A stretch of 64,000 nucleotides of DNA from Adiantum capillus-veneris (lineage: Eukaryota; Streptophyta; Polypodiopsida; Polypodiales; Pteridaceae), in assembly GCA_014529385.2 (NCBI GenBank), contig CM043953.1:71279372-71343371 (forward strand). The letters run 5' to 3'. The notes beneath the pieces were generated by a model. That model saw nothing but the letters and a program-made list of their open reading frames with translations, ran no database searches and was not told the origin of the DNA. The translations under genes and the position numbers were made by a program. Shown piece by piece: positions 54,605-64,000 of this stretch (position 1 is the first letter of the stretch; every line of letters starts with the position of its first letter).

Positions 54605-55384
54605 CTATTGTGGACAATCTTTAGCAAAATGTCCACCTTTTCGTCCACAATCTGAGCAATATGCCATGACTGGTGGTATTTCAACTGGCTCTGTCATGTC
54701 AAGCTCTATTTGAGAAGTTTCTGTTTCTATGCTTGCCAAGTTGACGGCAGTTTCTTTTAAAACACTAAGCATCAAGCTGTAGATTGCTCCATCTTGACCT
54801 TTGTACCGTCTTTGACTTTCTTCTCCAATTAGACTAGCTTCTTTTGGTTGATTTGATGGATCTTGCACTTTTGGTTCTCGACTATAGATCTGACCACTGT
54901 AATCCATGTACAATGACCCTGATTGCATATGCACTAAATGGATGCTTTGATGGCTTGTGCAAATTTTTGGATAACCACTTGGGTCAATTTTTTGCACTTC
55001 TATCTGCACTTCATCTTTGAGCTTGCAATACCTGGCTCCACTGAAATCTGTGAACATCTGGGAGTTCTCTAAATCTAGCTTTACTATGATTAATAAGATC
55101 TTGGCTCCTGTGCTGCTTTTGCTGCTCATCAGGTATCTATGGCCTTTTGAATCTGTGTACAAAAATTTATCCCCATTGTAGCCATATAGCTGTAAAATCT
55201 GCTCTGTTGCAGTTGTACATGTGTTGCCACTGCTACTAGCTTGTTCTGCTGTACTTGAATTCTCGGCTCGCTTTGAGTCCATGTTGGCTTGTTCTGTAAA
55301 AATATCTCCTAGAAAATTTTGGTGTTGATTATTAGCAGAATTTCTCTTGCTTGGGTTTCGATTAAACTGCTTTAGCCAAAGCAC
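54605..55384 (-). pseudogene. Element H gag, first repeat block with zinc knuckle
   Basis: Minus-strand 259 codons. From residue 76: Y-T-D-S-K-G-H-R-Y (76-84), F-T-D-F-S-G-A-R-Y (111-119), Y-M-D-Y-S-G-Q-I-Y (159-167) and Y-K-G-Q-D-G-A-I-Y (194-202), four copies of a [YF]-x-D-x-x-G-x-x-Y pattern. It ends with CSDCGRKGGHFAKDC, a knuckle spaced C-x2-C-x5-H-x4-C, one longer than the norm. The start is uncertain: Met 35 (MDSKRAENSS) is an alternative. C's Gag has similar motifs at its N-terminus. Confidence 0.6.
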
Positions 55385-55660
55385 TTTTGTAGTTGAATGC
55401 TCTTCAAACTCACAAAGTTGATGAACTCTAGCTTGAAAGTTTCAGAATTGATTGCAACTTTGTGGAACGATGAAAATCTAGGCCTTGAACAACTTAATCT
55501 GCAATCCCCCGTGATTGTCGATTTTCAGCTTGATTTTGACAAATTTAGAAATTTGTTTGCCACTCACGGCTTCGAGTTGACTGTTTTCTCGCTTTTTTCG
55601 GCTGACCTGGTTCGCTTTGCTCGGTGTATGACTCTTCCAGCTTTGCTTTTTGGCTTTTGA

Positions 55661-57788
55661 TTTGCTCATATGTGATTTTTTTCTACGTTGCTTTTTGCTT
55701 TTCTGGCTCTTTTTAGCACTTTCGACAACTTTCTTTCTATTTTTCTTAAATTTTTTTGATATTTTTAATAAATTTTTTGTAAACCTGTGAATTTTTTATT
55801 TTTTATTTTTTATTTTGTTGTTGTGAATTTTCTATTTTTTTTTGTGAATTTTAGAATTTTTATAATTTTTTTGAGTTTTCTTACAGTTTTTGTGATTTAT
55901 CTGTGAAATTTTTAAATTTTTTATGAGGTTTTTTTTTCTATTTTTTGGTAACTTTTTAATCCCTTTTTTGATTTTAAATTTTTTATTGATTTTATTGGTT
56001 TATTTATTTATTAATATTTTTATTGGATTTTTTGATGATTTTTGTGATTTTTTTTGAGTTTTTTACTATTTTTGTGATGTTTTCTGTGAAGTTTTTTGAA
56101 TTTTTATGGGTTTTCTACGAGTTTTTTATTTGTTTGTGAATTTTTCTATTCTTTCTATTTTTTGTAAATTTTTAATCCCTTTTTTGATTTTTTCTATTTT
56201 AAATTGTTTTTTTAATGTCTTTTTATTATTGTTTTTTAAATAAATAAAATAAGTGAAAACAAAAATAAAATGAGAAAAACAAAAATTAAAATAAATAAAA
56301 AAGAAGTTTACATGGACTAACCTGTGGTGGTTGATGTCTGTTGACTTGCACATTTGAAGACGGGGCTGTCAGCGGGGGCAGGGGCGGGCAGTCGTGTGGG
56401 CTTGGTGCGGAGTACGGGACATCAGATAGAGGTACTTGACAGCTGGTGCGCAGAGAGAGAGAGAGAGTACACGCACTGGAGACAGAGAGAGAGTGATGAT
56501 GGTGGCCTAGCATGGCGCTCACTTGAAGACAAGAGAGTGTGTGAGTGTGTGTGTGTGTGGTGTGTTGGCGTTCACGTGCACAGAGCCTCAGAGGAGAGAG
56601 AGTTATGGGCAGCGTTGTCGTGGCAAGAGGAGACGAGAGAACACTTCGACTTGGCGTGCATTGGGAGAGAGACGGTGGGCAACTTGTGAGCAGAGGAGAG
56701 GTCGCATGCAGGGCGTGTGTGTGTGGAAAACGACAAGAAGGAAAACGGGGTGCGTGCGTGGTAGTTGAGTTGGACAGAGAGAAGGCGAGAAAGGAAGAGA
56801 AAGAGAGTGCATATTGGAGAAGAGTGAGAGTTAGAGAGAGAAAAAGGGAGAGATAGAGAGGGAGTGTGAGGGAGAAGTGAGAGAGTGATAATGATCAGGA
56901 TTTTAGAGTGAGAGGGGGAGGTGAGAAGGTGTTAATAATGGGGCTTTTGGCAAGGGAAGGAGAGAGAGTAAGAGAAGGTTAGAGAGAGAGAGCTGGAGTG
57001 GGTTCACTCGGAGAGGGAAGAAAAACAAGAGAACTTTACTGTCGGCGAAAACTATCGCAAGAGACCGTAAAGACCTAGTCGGCGAAGAATTTTTATACGT
57101 TGCAAAACACGACGTCGAGCTCAAAACCCGTCTTTCTATTATTATTATTATTATTTTAATTTTCCAACGTCCAAAAATGCCAAAATTAGGCCGAAAAATA
57201 GCCGAAAACACTAAAATTCATCTGAAAATCCCAAAAATCACTAGAAAAATCCAAAAAATTCTAAAAACCTTAGAAAATCATCGTCATTCACAATTGAACA
57301 TTTTTGACACGCAATAGCACACCAAAAATAGCAGATTTTACTGAAAATGCAATTTTTGACACAATCATCAACACGGTCTCGAAAATAGCAAAGCGCTCAA
57401 AACTCAACCATGGAGGGCACGAATGCGAACAAAATGATGCCGTAAATACGCACACAAAACAGCTCGTAAAGATCGCAAGATATCAATTTTTTATGGAATT
57501 AATTGGAAATTAATATAAAAATTATAAAAAAAAATATAAAAGTTGTCCGAAAAATACCCAAAAATTTCTAAAAATTCTCCACACATTGGGGATTGATGCA
57601 GCCAAATAAAATCACATCAATTTAATTGCCAAACAATTTCATCAATAAAATCAAGACTAGGCAATCAAATCGGCAAAATTAGCGACAAAACTAGGTCAAA
57701 ATTCGACGCAATTGGAGTGTGTAAATCCCTGTTTTGAGCTAAAAAACAAAGCAAACAAAAAATGAATCAATCATTAAACACTTTTAGG

Positions 57789-57819
<31 letters not shown>

Positions 57820-58512
57820 AATTGGCAGTTTTTACCAATCTTTAGGTGCGCACACAGAAGGGTTAATCTTGTTGAAATTGCAATGCGATTTCACAAAATC
57901 ATTAGTTGGGCATGACCACAACACAAATCAATCATCACAATTGGAAAATCATTAAGCACACATTGATTTTTAGGTGCACAATCAAGGGCAAAATAGTGCA
58001 CACACACATAAAATTAGGCATATACACACTCAATTAGCACACACACTTGATTTTAGTGCACGCACACTTGAAATTGACCATTCAAGCATGTAATTAGCTC
58101 AATTAGGCACACAATTAGCAATGTACAATCACCAATCAACAATTGAACTTATCAAATTCATACGTCACCAAATCTTAAAAAATTCGGCATTACGATGGCA
58201 TGAAAACGAACAATCCAAAAAATTTCAATCCAACATTGCATTGCATCAACATTACATTGCATCATGGTGGGATCTCTACACAATTCTACACATCCTTAGA
58301 TTCTAGGGAGATTGAGAATACCACCTTGATTATCTTTCCATTGAAGATCGATTGAACGGTTGAATGCTCCAATCCTTCGTAGCAAATTAGGGAATAATGA
58401 ACACATTGCTTCATGCACATACATCCAAAATCCACAAAACGATAAACACACAAGTGAAATTAGTGAGGAAACACATCCGATTATGCCCCAATTACACTAG
58501 CGTAGGCCATCG
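55661..58512 (-). other. Element H leader (non-coding), with low-complexity blocks
   Basis: No convincing gene. Holds a T-rich, C-poor block on the plus strand (55678-56280; A-rich in the element's sense), a GA/GT-rich block (56440-57000), an ATT run (57137-57156), a CA run (57790-57814) and AC-rich sequence to 58500. Short ORFs in these blocks are products of low complexity. Confidence 0.7.
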
Positions 58513-58530
58513 TTCCCGACAGCGGCGCCA
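58513..58530 (-). other. Element H primer-binding site (tRNA-Asp type)
   Basis: Minus strand TGGCGCCGCTGTCGGGAA, two bases from the LTR start TGTTGGGG. Similar to C's site, thus the Athila/Tat primer class. Confidence 0.82.
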
Positions 58531-58532
58531 AA

Positions 58533-59454
58533 TGTTGGGGGTTCCATCATTGCAATAGCTCTAATGACCAACAAAATTATCAATCCGGAGGGATGAGCTA
58601 CTTGGCTACGACATGGAAACACTCACACGATTAGTGAGCTAATCATGGCAACACGAATGGTTAATTCTATGAGGTGAACTTGTCGGCCTATGGAGGAGCT
58701 AAGCCACAATGATGAGCAATCTCCACATCCACTTATCTTCACCTCTAATCAACCCAATCACACACACTACCGATTGCAAGGCGCACACAACACTAATCGT
58801 ATCATGCAACACACTAATCACAAACACACACACATAGATCTATCGAGCACCACACTCCAATCAAACCTACATGCACACACAAGCAAAAGAGGGCAATCAC
58901 ACAAGATTAGAGAGGGATTAACCACTAATTAGTTAAGATCTAGCTAATCTTAGCATCATTGGCAATCATAAGAAGCATGAGAGAGGCACGGTGAAAGAGA
59001 ATGAATCATTAATTAGTGTTAATCAAGTCTCACGAGCAAGGAGAAGCTCAAGGACTCCATAGACACACACCTCAAGAGCTCTTACCAAAGAGTGCTCTCA
59101 ACAAATGAGCTTGAGAACCCTAATTTCTTTTACACACTACCTTATACCTAGGGTAAAAATATGCAATGTCCGGGCGCCCAAGGCCTTTAGGGCTCCACCA
59201 CTTACTGAATCTGCTACCTAAGCACACTAACTGACCTGTTCTTTACATCTTGGAACTCCCATTGAGCTCGTAACACATTAAAATATTACAATGGCTTGAA
59301 ATAAATCGAGAATTTACAGTATGTGACCATTTTGGAAAAACGTGGAAAATGTGTAGCTCCAATCTTTACTGCTTCTTCGTATTCATCCTCGATGCTCATC
59401 CGTACGTCTTCGGTCTTTAATCGCTTCTGTTAACTGATGTTGACTCAGTTAACA
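58533..59454 (-). repeat. Element H 5' LTR
   Basis: TGTTGGGGGTTCC ... CAGTTAACA, 922 bp. Part of it (58836-58950) recurs at 17750-17863. Outer tip (59428-59454) is a hairpin with 10-bp arms TGTTAACTGA/TCAGTTAACA and a 7-base loop. Confidence 0.75.
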
Positions 59455-60120
59455 ATTCATGACCATTACTTGATGGATTTTTGAAAAAGTAATAGCTATA
59501 AGCCCCACAAATTGAGCTATTGTCAATGAGAGAATTCAACCAAAGTCCGAGGGAGAGAAGGAATTTTGTATGACTACCCCCAGGTTCCCCATGTGTATCA
59601 TTTTTGCACCCATGTCTTGATCCACCAAAATACTACAACCTACCAGCTGCTTGTATCACCACTACATATCAACTCTCTAATACGTTTTTCTCATGGGAAG
59701 CTTTTGTAAACCCAACTATTCCAATTAACTAAAAAAACATTGATATTTTTTGATACTTCATGCATTTTTGATGATTGTATAAGTTTTGACACATGCAACT
59801 CCAAGAGATCAAGGTTATTTTAAATCGTCATATATGCTTAGTGTTGCAAGAAGGATCTTATTGGATTGGATAAGTCCAACACTTAGGAAATACCTCCCAA
59901 CTAATCATAGATACAGGGTACCAACAATCCCCTCCATAACCTCTAGCAAAGCATGAAGTCCCTTAGGTGAAAGAAAGATTGCTCAAGGATCAAGTAGTTG
60001 AAAATGCATAACCATATCTAGCCTAGAGGAAATTTTGTTAAACAGACATCCAAGGTACATTATCTTGCACACAGAATCTCCTCCAAAGATTTGGAAAGAT
60101 CCAATGCCAAGAGTGAGGAG
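59455..60120. other. Unassigned flank, no gene seen
   Basis: AT-rich sequence without long open frames. Its last bases (AAGAGTGAGGAG, 60109-60120) are purine-rich and stand directly before a TGTCA start, which would fit a polypurine tract of a decayed element. Confidence 0.4.
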
Positions 60121-60162
60121 TGTCATGGATGCTTGAGAGTCAGTCACTGCCTACATCATCGC

Positions 60163-60342
60163 TAGAAGGCTCTAGAAGAATCTAGAAGGATCTAAAAGTA
60201 TCAAAAGGAGATTCTAGAAGTTTCTAGAAGCATGGAGAAGATTTTGAAAGAATCTAGAAGTTTCTGGAAAGCTCTAGAAAGTTGAAGAAGTATCTAGAAG
60301 GTTCTAGAAGAACAGAAGGATCAAGAAGGTTCTAGAAGATTC
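60163..60342 (+). promoter_or_regulatory. Heat-shock-element cluster
   Basis: Plant HSF sites are alternating nGAAn/nTTCn units. Here TTC-TA-GAA-GT-TTC-TA-GAA lies at 60212-60229 and GAA-GG-TTC-TA-GAA-GA-TTC at 60325-60342, both four perfect units. A near-perfect run spans 60287-60309 (GAA..ATC..GAA..TTC..GAA). CTAGAA/TTC half-sites also occur at 60163-60190, 60253-60268 and 60273-60279. The last block ends about 60 bp upstream of the TATA box. Confidence 0.75.
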
Positions 60343-60404
60343 TAACCTCCTCAAGACGAACCTAGAAAGTCCTAACCTCCTCAAGTAACCACCTCAAGGA
60401 CTAG

Positions 60405-60412
60405 TATAAATA
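60405..60412 (+). promoter_or_regulatory. TATA box
   Basis: TATAAATA in CTAGTATAAATAGGGG, a consensus plant TATA element downstream of the heat-shock array. A small hairpin (GGGGTCTTG ... CAAGCCCC, 60414-60435) sits where transcription would start. Confidence 0.75.
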
Positions 60413-60510
60413 GGGGTCTTGGGCCACAAGCCCCTCAGTCTTGCCAACACCAGTTGTGAGGCTCCTATGAGGAAATCCCTCTTCTAGTTCTTATGTTCAA
60501 GTCTTGTCCT

Positions 60511-60782
60511 CGCAATCAAGCCTTGTCTTGTAATAAGTCATGTAATCCAAGTCTTGTATCTAGCTCTCTTAATAAAGTATTAAGTCTTGTCATCAATATT
60601 AATCTTATCGTCAAGTCCAAGTTCTTGTACACTGTGAGCGCCTCCTCGCAATCAAGCCTTGTCTTGTAATAAGTCATGTAATCCAAGTCTTGTATCTAGC
60701 TCTCTTAATAAAGTATTAAGTCTTGTCATCAATATTAATCTTATCGTCAAGTCCAAGTTCTTGTACACTGTGAGCGCCTCCT
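60511..60782 (+). repeat. Perfect 136-bp tandem duplication
   Basis: 60511-60646 and 60647-60782 appear identical over their full length (CGCAATCAAGCC ... GAGCGCCTCCT). Each holds AATAAAG, a polyadenylation-like signal. Lies in the predicted transcribed part of the LTR-like unit. Confidence 0.93.
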
Positions 60783-60860
60783 CTTGCTCTCTTCTAGCTC
60801 TTTTACACGCTCATAACAAGTTTGGGACAACCACTAGATTATTCTAAAGAAACATCCAAC

Positions 60861-61413
60861 ATGGCTCAATTACCCCGGACTCTCTCCACCCAAAGGCAAG
60901 GCTATAGAAGACTACATGCTAAAGACACTTACAAATGCCATATATGTCTTCAAGAGAATTGCAGATGTACCTTGCATTATGTTTATCAAACTAGCAAAAA
61001 TGATTCTAACATGCACTTAAACAATTCATCATGTAGAGAAAACATATGCTCCATAGACGTCCTTCCTAAAAGGCAACCAAGGATTATGGAATGACCTTTT
61101 AAATTAGACACATGATGAAGTGCTTTATGGAATATATGCAAGGGTAATGTTTCTTCTGTCCTACTACATGCATACTTTCAAAGAAGCATTCTACAATGGC
61201 TTCCTAACCTTTCAGAGAAAGATCTTTGGCCCAATAATTGAAAAGCTACGGGCAAGATTTGTTGGATATCCTACAATGGAGCTAAAAATTCCTATTGACC
61301 TTCAATTTTGCACAGAAGGTGACAAGTATTTCAAAATAAAGTATTATGAATCCCTCAAAGCTCTCAAGAAGAAGCTCACAACCCGCAAACCAAAGAATTA
61401 CTTAACAATTTGA
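60861..61413 (+). pseudogene. Unknown coding region upstream of a polypurine tract
   Basis: Two frames. 60861-61094 starts MAQLPRTLSTQRQGYRRL and contains CHICLQENCRCTLHYVYQT (Cys-rich, His near). 61120-61413, one frame away, contains YYMHTFKEAFYNGFLTFQRK, IFGPIIEKLRARFVGYP and a basic end. The second matches a minus-strand frame at 63804-63580 (HYLQTFEEAFVTGFF, IFHPMAKDLKARYVAY). I do not recognise the family. It may be the last ORF of a retroelement, since a polypurine tract follows within 40 bp. It lies downstream of the heat-shock promoter, so the promoter could drive it. Confidence 0.5.
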
Positions 61414-61438
61414 TATTGTGTTGTGGACGAACCAGAAT

Positions 61439-61450
61439 AGGAGGGGGGAA
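61439..61450 (+). other. Polypurine tract and LTR start of element I
   Basis: AGGAGGGGGGAA followed by TGTCAGCGGCAAGC at 61451. The LTR end is not identified; it may be cut before 61968. Confidence 0.6.
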
Positions 61451-61967
61451 TGTCAGCGGCAAGCTAACCCAATAATACATTTTTGAGCCCAATTTTGTAA
61501 TTGTTGCCGATCAAATTTTCTGCTCGCAGTTGCTAGCAAAGTGAGAACTATGCCAACAAACAAGATGTCAACCAAGTATGGAGCTTGATCTGTAGGCACA
61601 TGGAAACAAATAGATGGGTGTCAATCATCTACTTGACCTTCTATGGAAAATCACTAACAAGGAAAACCAACTCAAATCACACTACGTAAGCACAAATGCT
61701 ATCTTACCTACAACAATACGATCTCCAAAACAAGACCTAACATTTTTGAGTCGTCACAAAACTAAAGGGCTGGCCTCTACACACCTAAAGGACACTACCC
61801 TAAAGTCTCTAACCCAACTTGCTACCTGTAAACACTTGGTGCAGAAATCGCGTAGTATGAAGACATGCCAAAATTATAGGTCACCAATTCTCAACGTGTT
61901 TAGGCCTAATGTGTAGTTCTACTCGCCGTGGATGCAATGACATATAACAATCACTAAACGGATACAC

Positions 61968-62415
61968 TGTTAGAGAGAAAACTCACCTCAAAGCTCATGG
62001 GAGAGCTCTTCGTGCGAAGAGACCGAAACCATGTAAGCTTGGCATTTCCATGTAGCTCTTGCCATTGCTAACACGAGGGTGAAGATGCCTTTACAATGTA
62101 GATTTTGTATCACTCATAGAGAGTAGAAGAAGATCACTCACTCTCTCACACAAAACTCACTACACACTTAGTTGAGCTCAAAAGTTGATTAATTCAAAAG
62201 TTGCCCTTAGGGTTACAAAAATTGGCTTTTATACCTCATCCTTGGAGGTTCTAACTTATCAAAAGTATCTCTTACTTTCTACCATGGGTTTCATGAATCC
62301 GCATATTTAGTATATTACATTCTAGAAACTTCATCGAGTCTCAAAAAATAATTACATTGAGTTTGACGGAATAAATAATACAAAATCGGGCTTTACTTGA
62401 GTTCAATGGTTAACA
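61968..62415 (-). repeat. Element J 3' LTR
   Basis: TGTTAGAGAG ... GGTTAACA in plus view, about 450 bp, followed at 62416-62428 by CTCCCCCCCTCCG, a polypurine tract in minus sense. The minus strand shows a TATAAAAG box at 62226-62233. The internal part of J to the right holds no recognisable gene up to about 62900. Confidence 0.6.
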
Positions 62416-62428
62416 CTCCCCCCCTCCG

Positions 62429-63200
62429 CATCCATGTCATTGGTACAACCAAAGTGTGTTGACCCTAGAAGGTGGCATGGGCAGATATATGCAGGCTAGT
62501 AGAAGCATGGCAAAAGGTTGGAGCAACTAGGAAGATCATGGGTTGGTAGGCAGTAGCGGAGGTGTATGACTGATGCGGTTTATAGGCCAAGAAGGGATCC
62601 ATAAGGGGCTAATTTGGGTAGCAGGTGAATGTTTGCGGGTCTCTGCGACGGACGTCCATAGCATAGCTCTCAAGCATCAACATATTTATCAATACAAGGG
62701 AAGCGACCAGGATGAGGCATCGAAACTCACTAGGGTGTCAATCCTAATGAAGTGAACTTGATGAGATGCATCTACTAACTCTACAAGAAAATCAAACGCA
62801 CTATCCCCAAGTAATCTGACTATATCCTTCTACACAGCTCTACAGTCGTCATGCCCGTTTACCATGCAAATCTATTCGGAATCACACGAAACTTGAAGGG
62901 AAGCTACAGGGGACTATCAGGAACATATCCTATCACTTTCACAGCATTCTAGAGAGGTACAAAGATCACGATCGTTCGTCCCAAAGTCAGCAAAAACAAC
63001 AAACAGGTGATCCTAATGGGTCGTTTTAGGGTCCCTAAAGCCTCTCCTAGGGTCAAAACAACATAAAATACACATATAGACACTCAAAACAGCGATTTAA
63101 GGTCTCAAACTCGTAGTTAAAAACCTACACCGAATTTTGAATGATTACACTTGAATGGAAGAGCAAAGTAAGAGGAACACAATGCAATAAACGAATCTGA
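62429..63200. other. Stretch without identifiable gene
   Basis: Only short chance ORFs. May contain internal sequence of J and the far part of K's LTR, whose start I cannot place. Confidence 0.4.
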
Positions 63201-63543
63201 ATTTGGGTTACCGTAGCCACAATAGCGAAGATTACAAGTTGGAGCAAGAAGGAGCTCTCAAACGTACGCTATCTTCTCAGTTTCTCCTAAAAAAGATGAT
63301 GTTCAAAATTACAAAAAATGACCTTTTTAGTTTAGGTCTTTACAAATGGCTTGTCCGGCCAAAAGCTCCTAAACTTCTAACTGGCTCTCTAATATACAAA
63401 TGCTCCCAGAAGAATAATCATAAATCCTTTGACAAGTTCTCGGCTTAGAGATGCTCTCTTACAAAAGAATTTTACAAAGGTTTCTCATAAAAATATGACC
63501 CTTCTCTGGAAACGGCCGCTTGTCGCTTCGTCCGCCAAACACT
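63200..63543 (-). repeat. Element K 3' LTR (inner end)
   Basis: The minus strand starts TGTTTGGCGGACGAAG at 63543, immediately after the purine tract GGAAGGGGGGAG (plus CTCCCCCCTTCC, 63544-63555). The left border of the LTR is unknown; the start given is only where I stop seeing other features. Confidence 0.45.
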
Positions 63544-63579
63544 CCCCCCTTCCTTATCCTTGCACGCCCTCGTGCATGT

Positions 63580-64000
63580 TCAGTGCTTTGGCCGTTGATG
63601 TGGCTCTGATGAAGCAAGTGTCACTGAAAAGCTTCTCGTTCGAAGGATAGCTTCTAGGGCTTCTTGATGCTGTCTGAAAGTATTTTCACTTAATGTATGT
63701 TGGTATGCTACGTACCGTGCCTTGAGGTCCTTCGCCATAGGATGGAAGATCCTTGAGTGGATTTCAAAGAACCCTGTGACGAAGGCCTCTTCGAATGTCT
63801 GCAAGTAGTGTGAAGTGAAGGCAGGTACATTAGCCTAGAGTACATTGCCATCAAAATGTGTCGTGGTGGCGAATGCTAGAGATTCCAGCAGATCCCTCTG
63901 TGCCCTTCCAAGAACAGATTCCACGGATGATTGTCTCCTTCAGTGTCTTTAAACACCTGGATGCAGGTGATGATCATCCGGGATATCTTTACTAGCATTT
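63580..64000 (-). pseudogene. Element K ORF next to the polypurine tract, unknown
   Basis: Minus-strand frame cut by the window edge, with one TAG near 63838. Reads VESVLGRAQRDLLESLAFAT, then TTHFDGNVL, stop, ANVPAFTSHYLQTFEEAFVTGFF, then IFHPMAKDLKARYVAYQ and a polar C-terminus. The part after TTH matches 61108-61300 (THDEVLYG ... YYMHTFKEAF ... IFGP ... LRARFVGY). In both places a polypurine tract follows within 40 bp, so this is the last ORF of its element. Family unknown. Confidence 0.5.

Larger units (their letters stand above)
51957..59454 (-). mobile_element. Element H: gypsy element reduced to LTR, leader, gag and protease part
   Basis: Minus strand. 5' LTR 59454-58533, primer site 58530-58513, a leader of about 3 kb, gag with unusual repeats (55384-53479) and a protease C-terminal part (53118-52483). 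The rest is cut off by G at 51957. RT, RNase H, integrase and 3' LTR are not found. Primer-site type and the Gag N-terminal repeats link H with C. Confidence 0.78.
60121..60818 (+). repeat. LTR-like unit with heat-shock-element array
   Basis: Begins TGTCATGGATGC after a purine-rich tract and ends CTCATAACA, about 700 bp. Carries a cluster of TTCTAGAA motifs, a TATA box and a perfect tandem duplication. LTR status is inferred from the TG...CA ends and promoter-like layout; no second copy is in the window and no target duplication was found, so a solo LTR, one LTR of a broken element or a host promoter are all possible. Confidence 0.5.

Noticed and set aside
56354-56856. Three overlapping plus-strand ORFs of 80-110 codons
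   Set aside because: Translations of GA/GT low-complexity DNA rich in Arg, Glu, Val and Cys repeats; no domain.
61614-61916. 100-codon plus-strand open frame after the element I polypurine tract
   Set aside because: Ser/Thr/Lys-rich with no motif; more likely LTR sequence.

Overview
The window looks like nuclear heterochromatin of a land plant with a large, retrotransposon-rich genome. A fern or other non-model plant would fit, but nothing in the sequence fixes the species. I find no convincing host gene, tRNA, rRNA or CRISPR array. Almost everything is LTR retrotransposon of the Ty3/gypsy class, mostly broken by C-to-T-type stops, frameshifts, deletions and nested insertion. The plant assignment rests on chromodomain gypsy elements with a tRNA-iMet primer site, Tat-type elements with a second RNase H, and tRNA-Asp-type primer sites; these are family knowledge applied to motifs read here.

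Layout (names A-K are mine). A (1-8043, minus) and B (8285-15150, plus) are two diverged copies of one chromovirus family lying head to head, with an inverted LTR scrap between them. 15151-17863 is a graveyard of fragments. E (17864-43373, plus) is a Gag-protease element that lacks RT, RNase H and integrase. Its 5' LTR was split by C (18385-37367, plus; 5-bp target duplication), and C's leader was split by D (19931-28689, plus; 4-bp target duplication). D is Tat-like with dual RNase H and is the best preserved element. G (43374-51956, minus) is another chromovirus. H (51957-59454, minus) keeps a long leader, gag and a protease remnant. 59455-64000 holds an LTR-like unit with a dense heat-shock-element array (60121-60818), a degenerate coding region followed by a polypurine tract (60861-61450), and the ends of two minus-strand elements, J and K.

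By-eye LTR comparison gives roughly 2-3% divergence for C, D and E, so the nested stack looks like a fairly recent burst. A and B are older and more decayed.

Most worth pursuit: (1) a heat-shock-element cluster placed over a TATA box in an LTR-like unit; (2) a conserved protein of about 70 residues encoded between leader and gag in both D and E; (3) a Gag N-terminal domain built from Y-x-D-x-x-G-x-x-Y repeats in C and H; (4) 24-bp perfect or near-perfect palindromes repeated in C's leader, one of which D entered; (5) E's replacement of the polymerase by unrelated sequence, including a possible captured Kelch/F-box fragment; (6) a conserved ORF next to the polypurine tract in two elements of opposite orientation at the right end.
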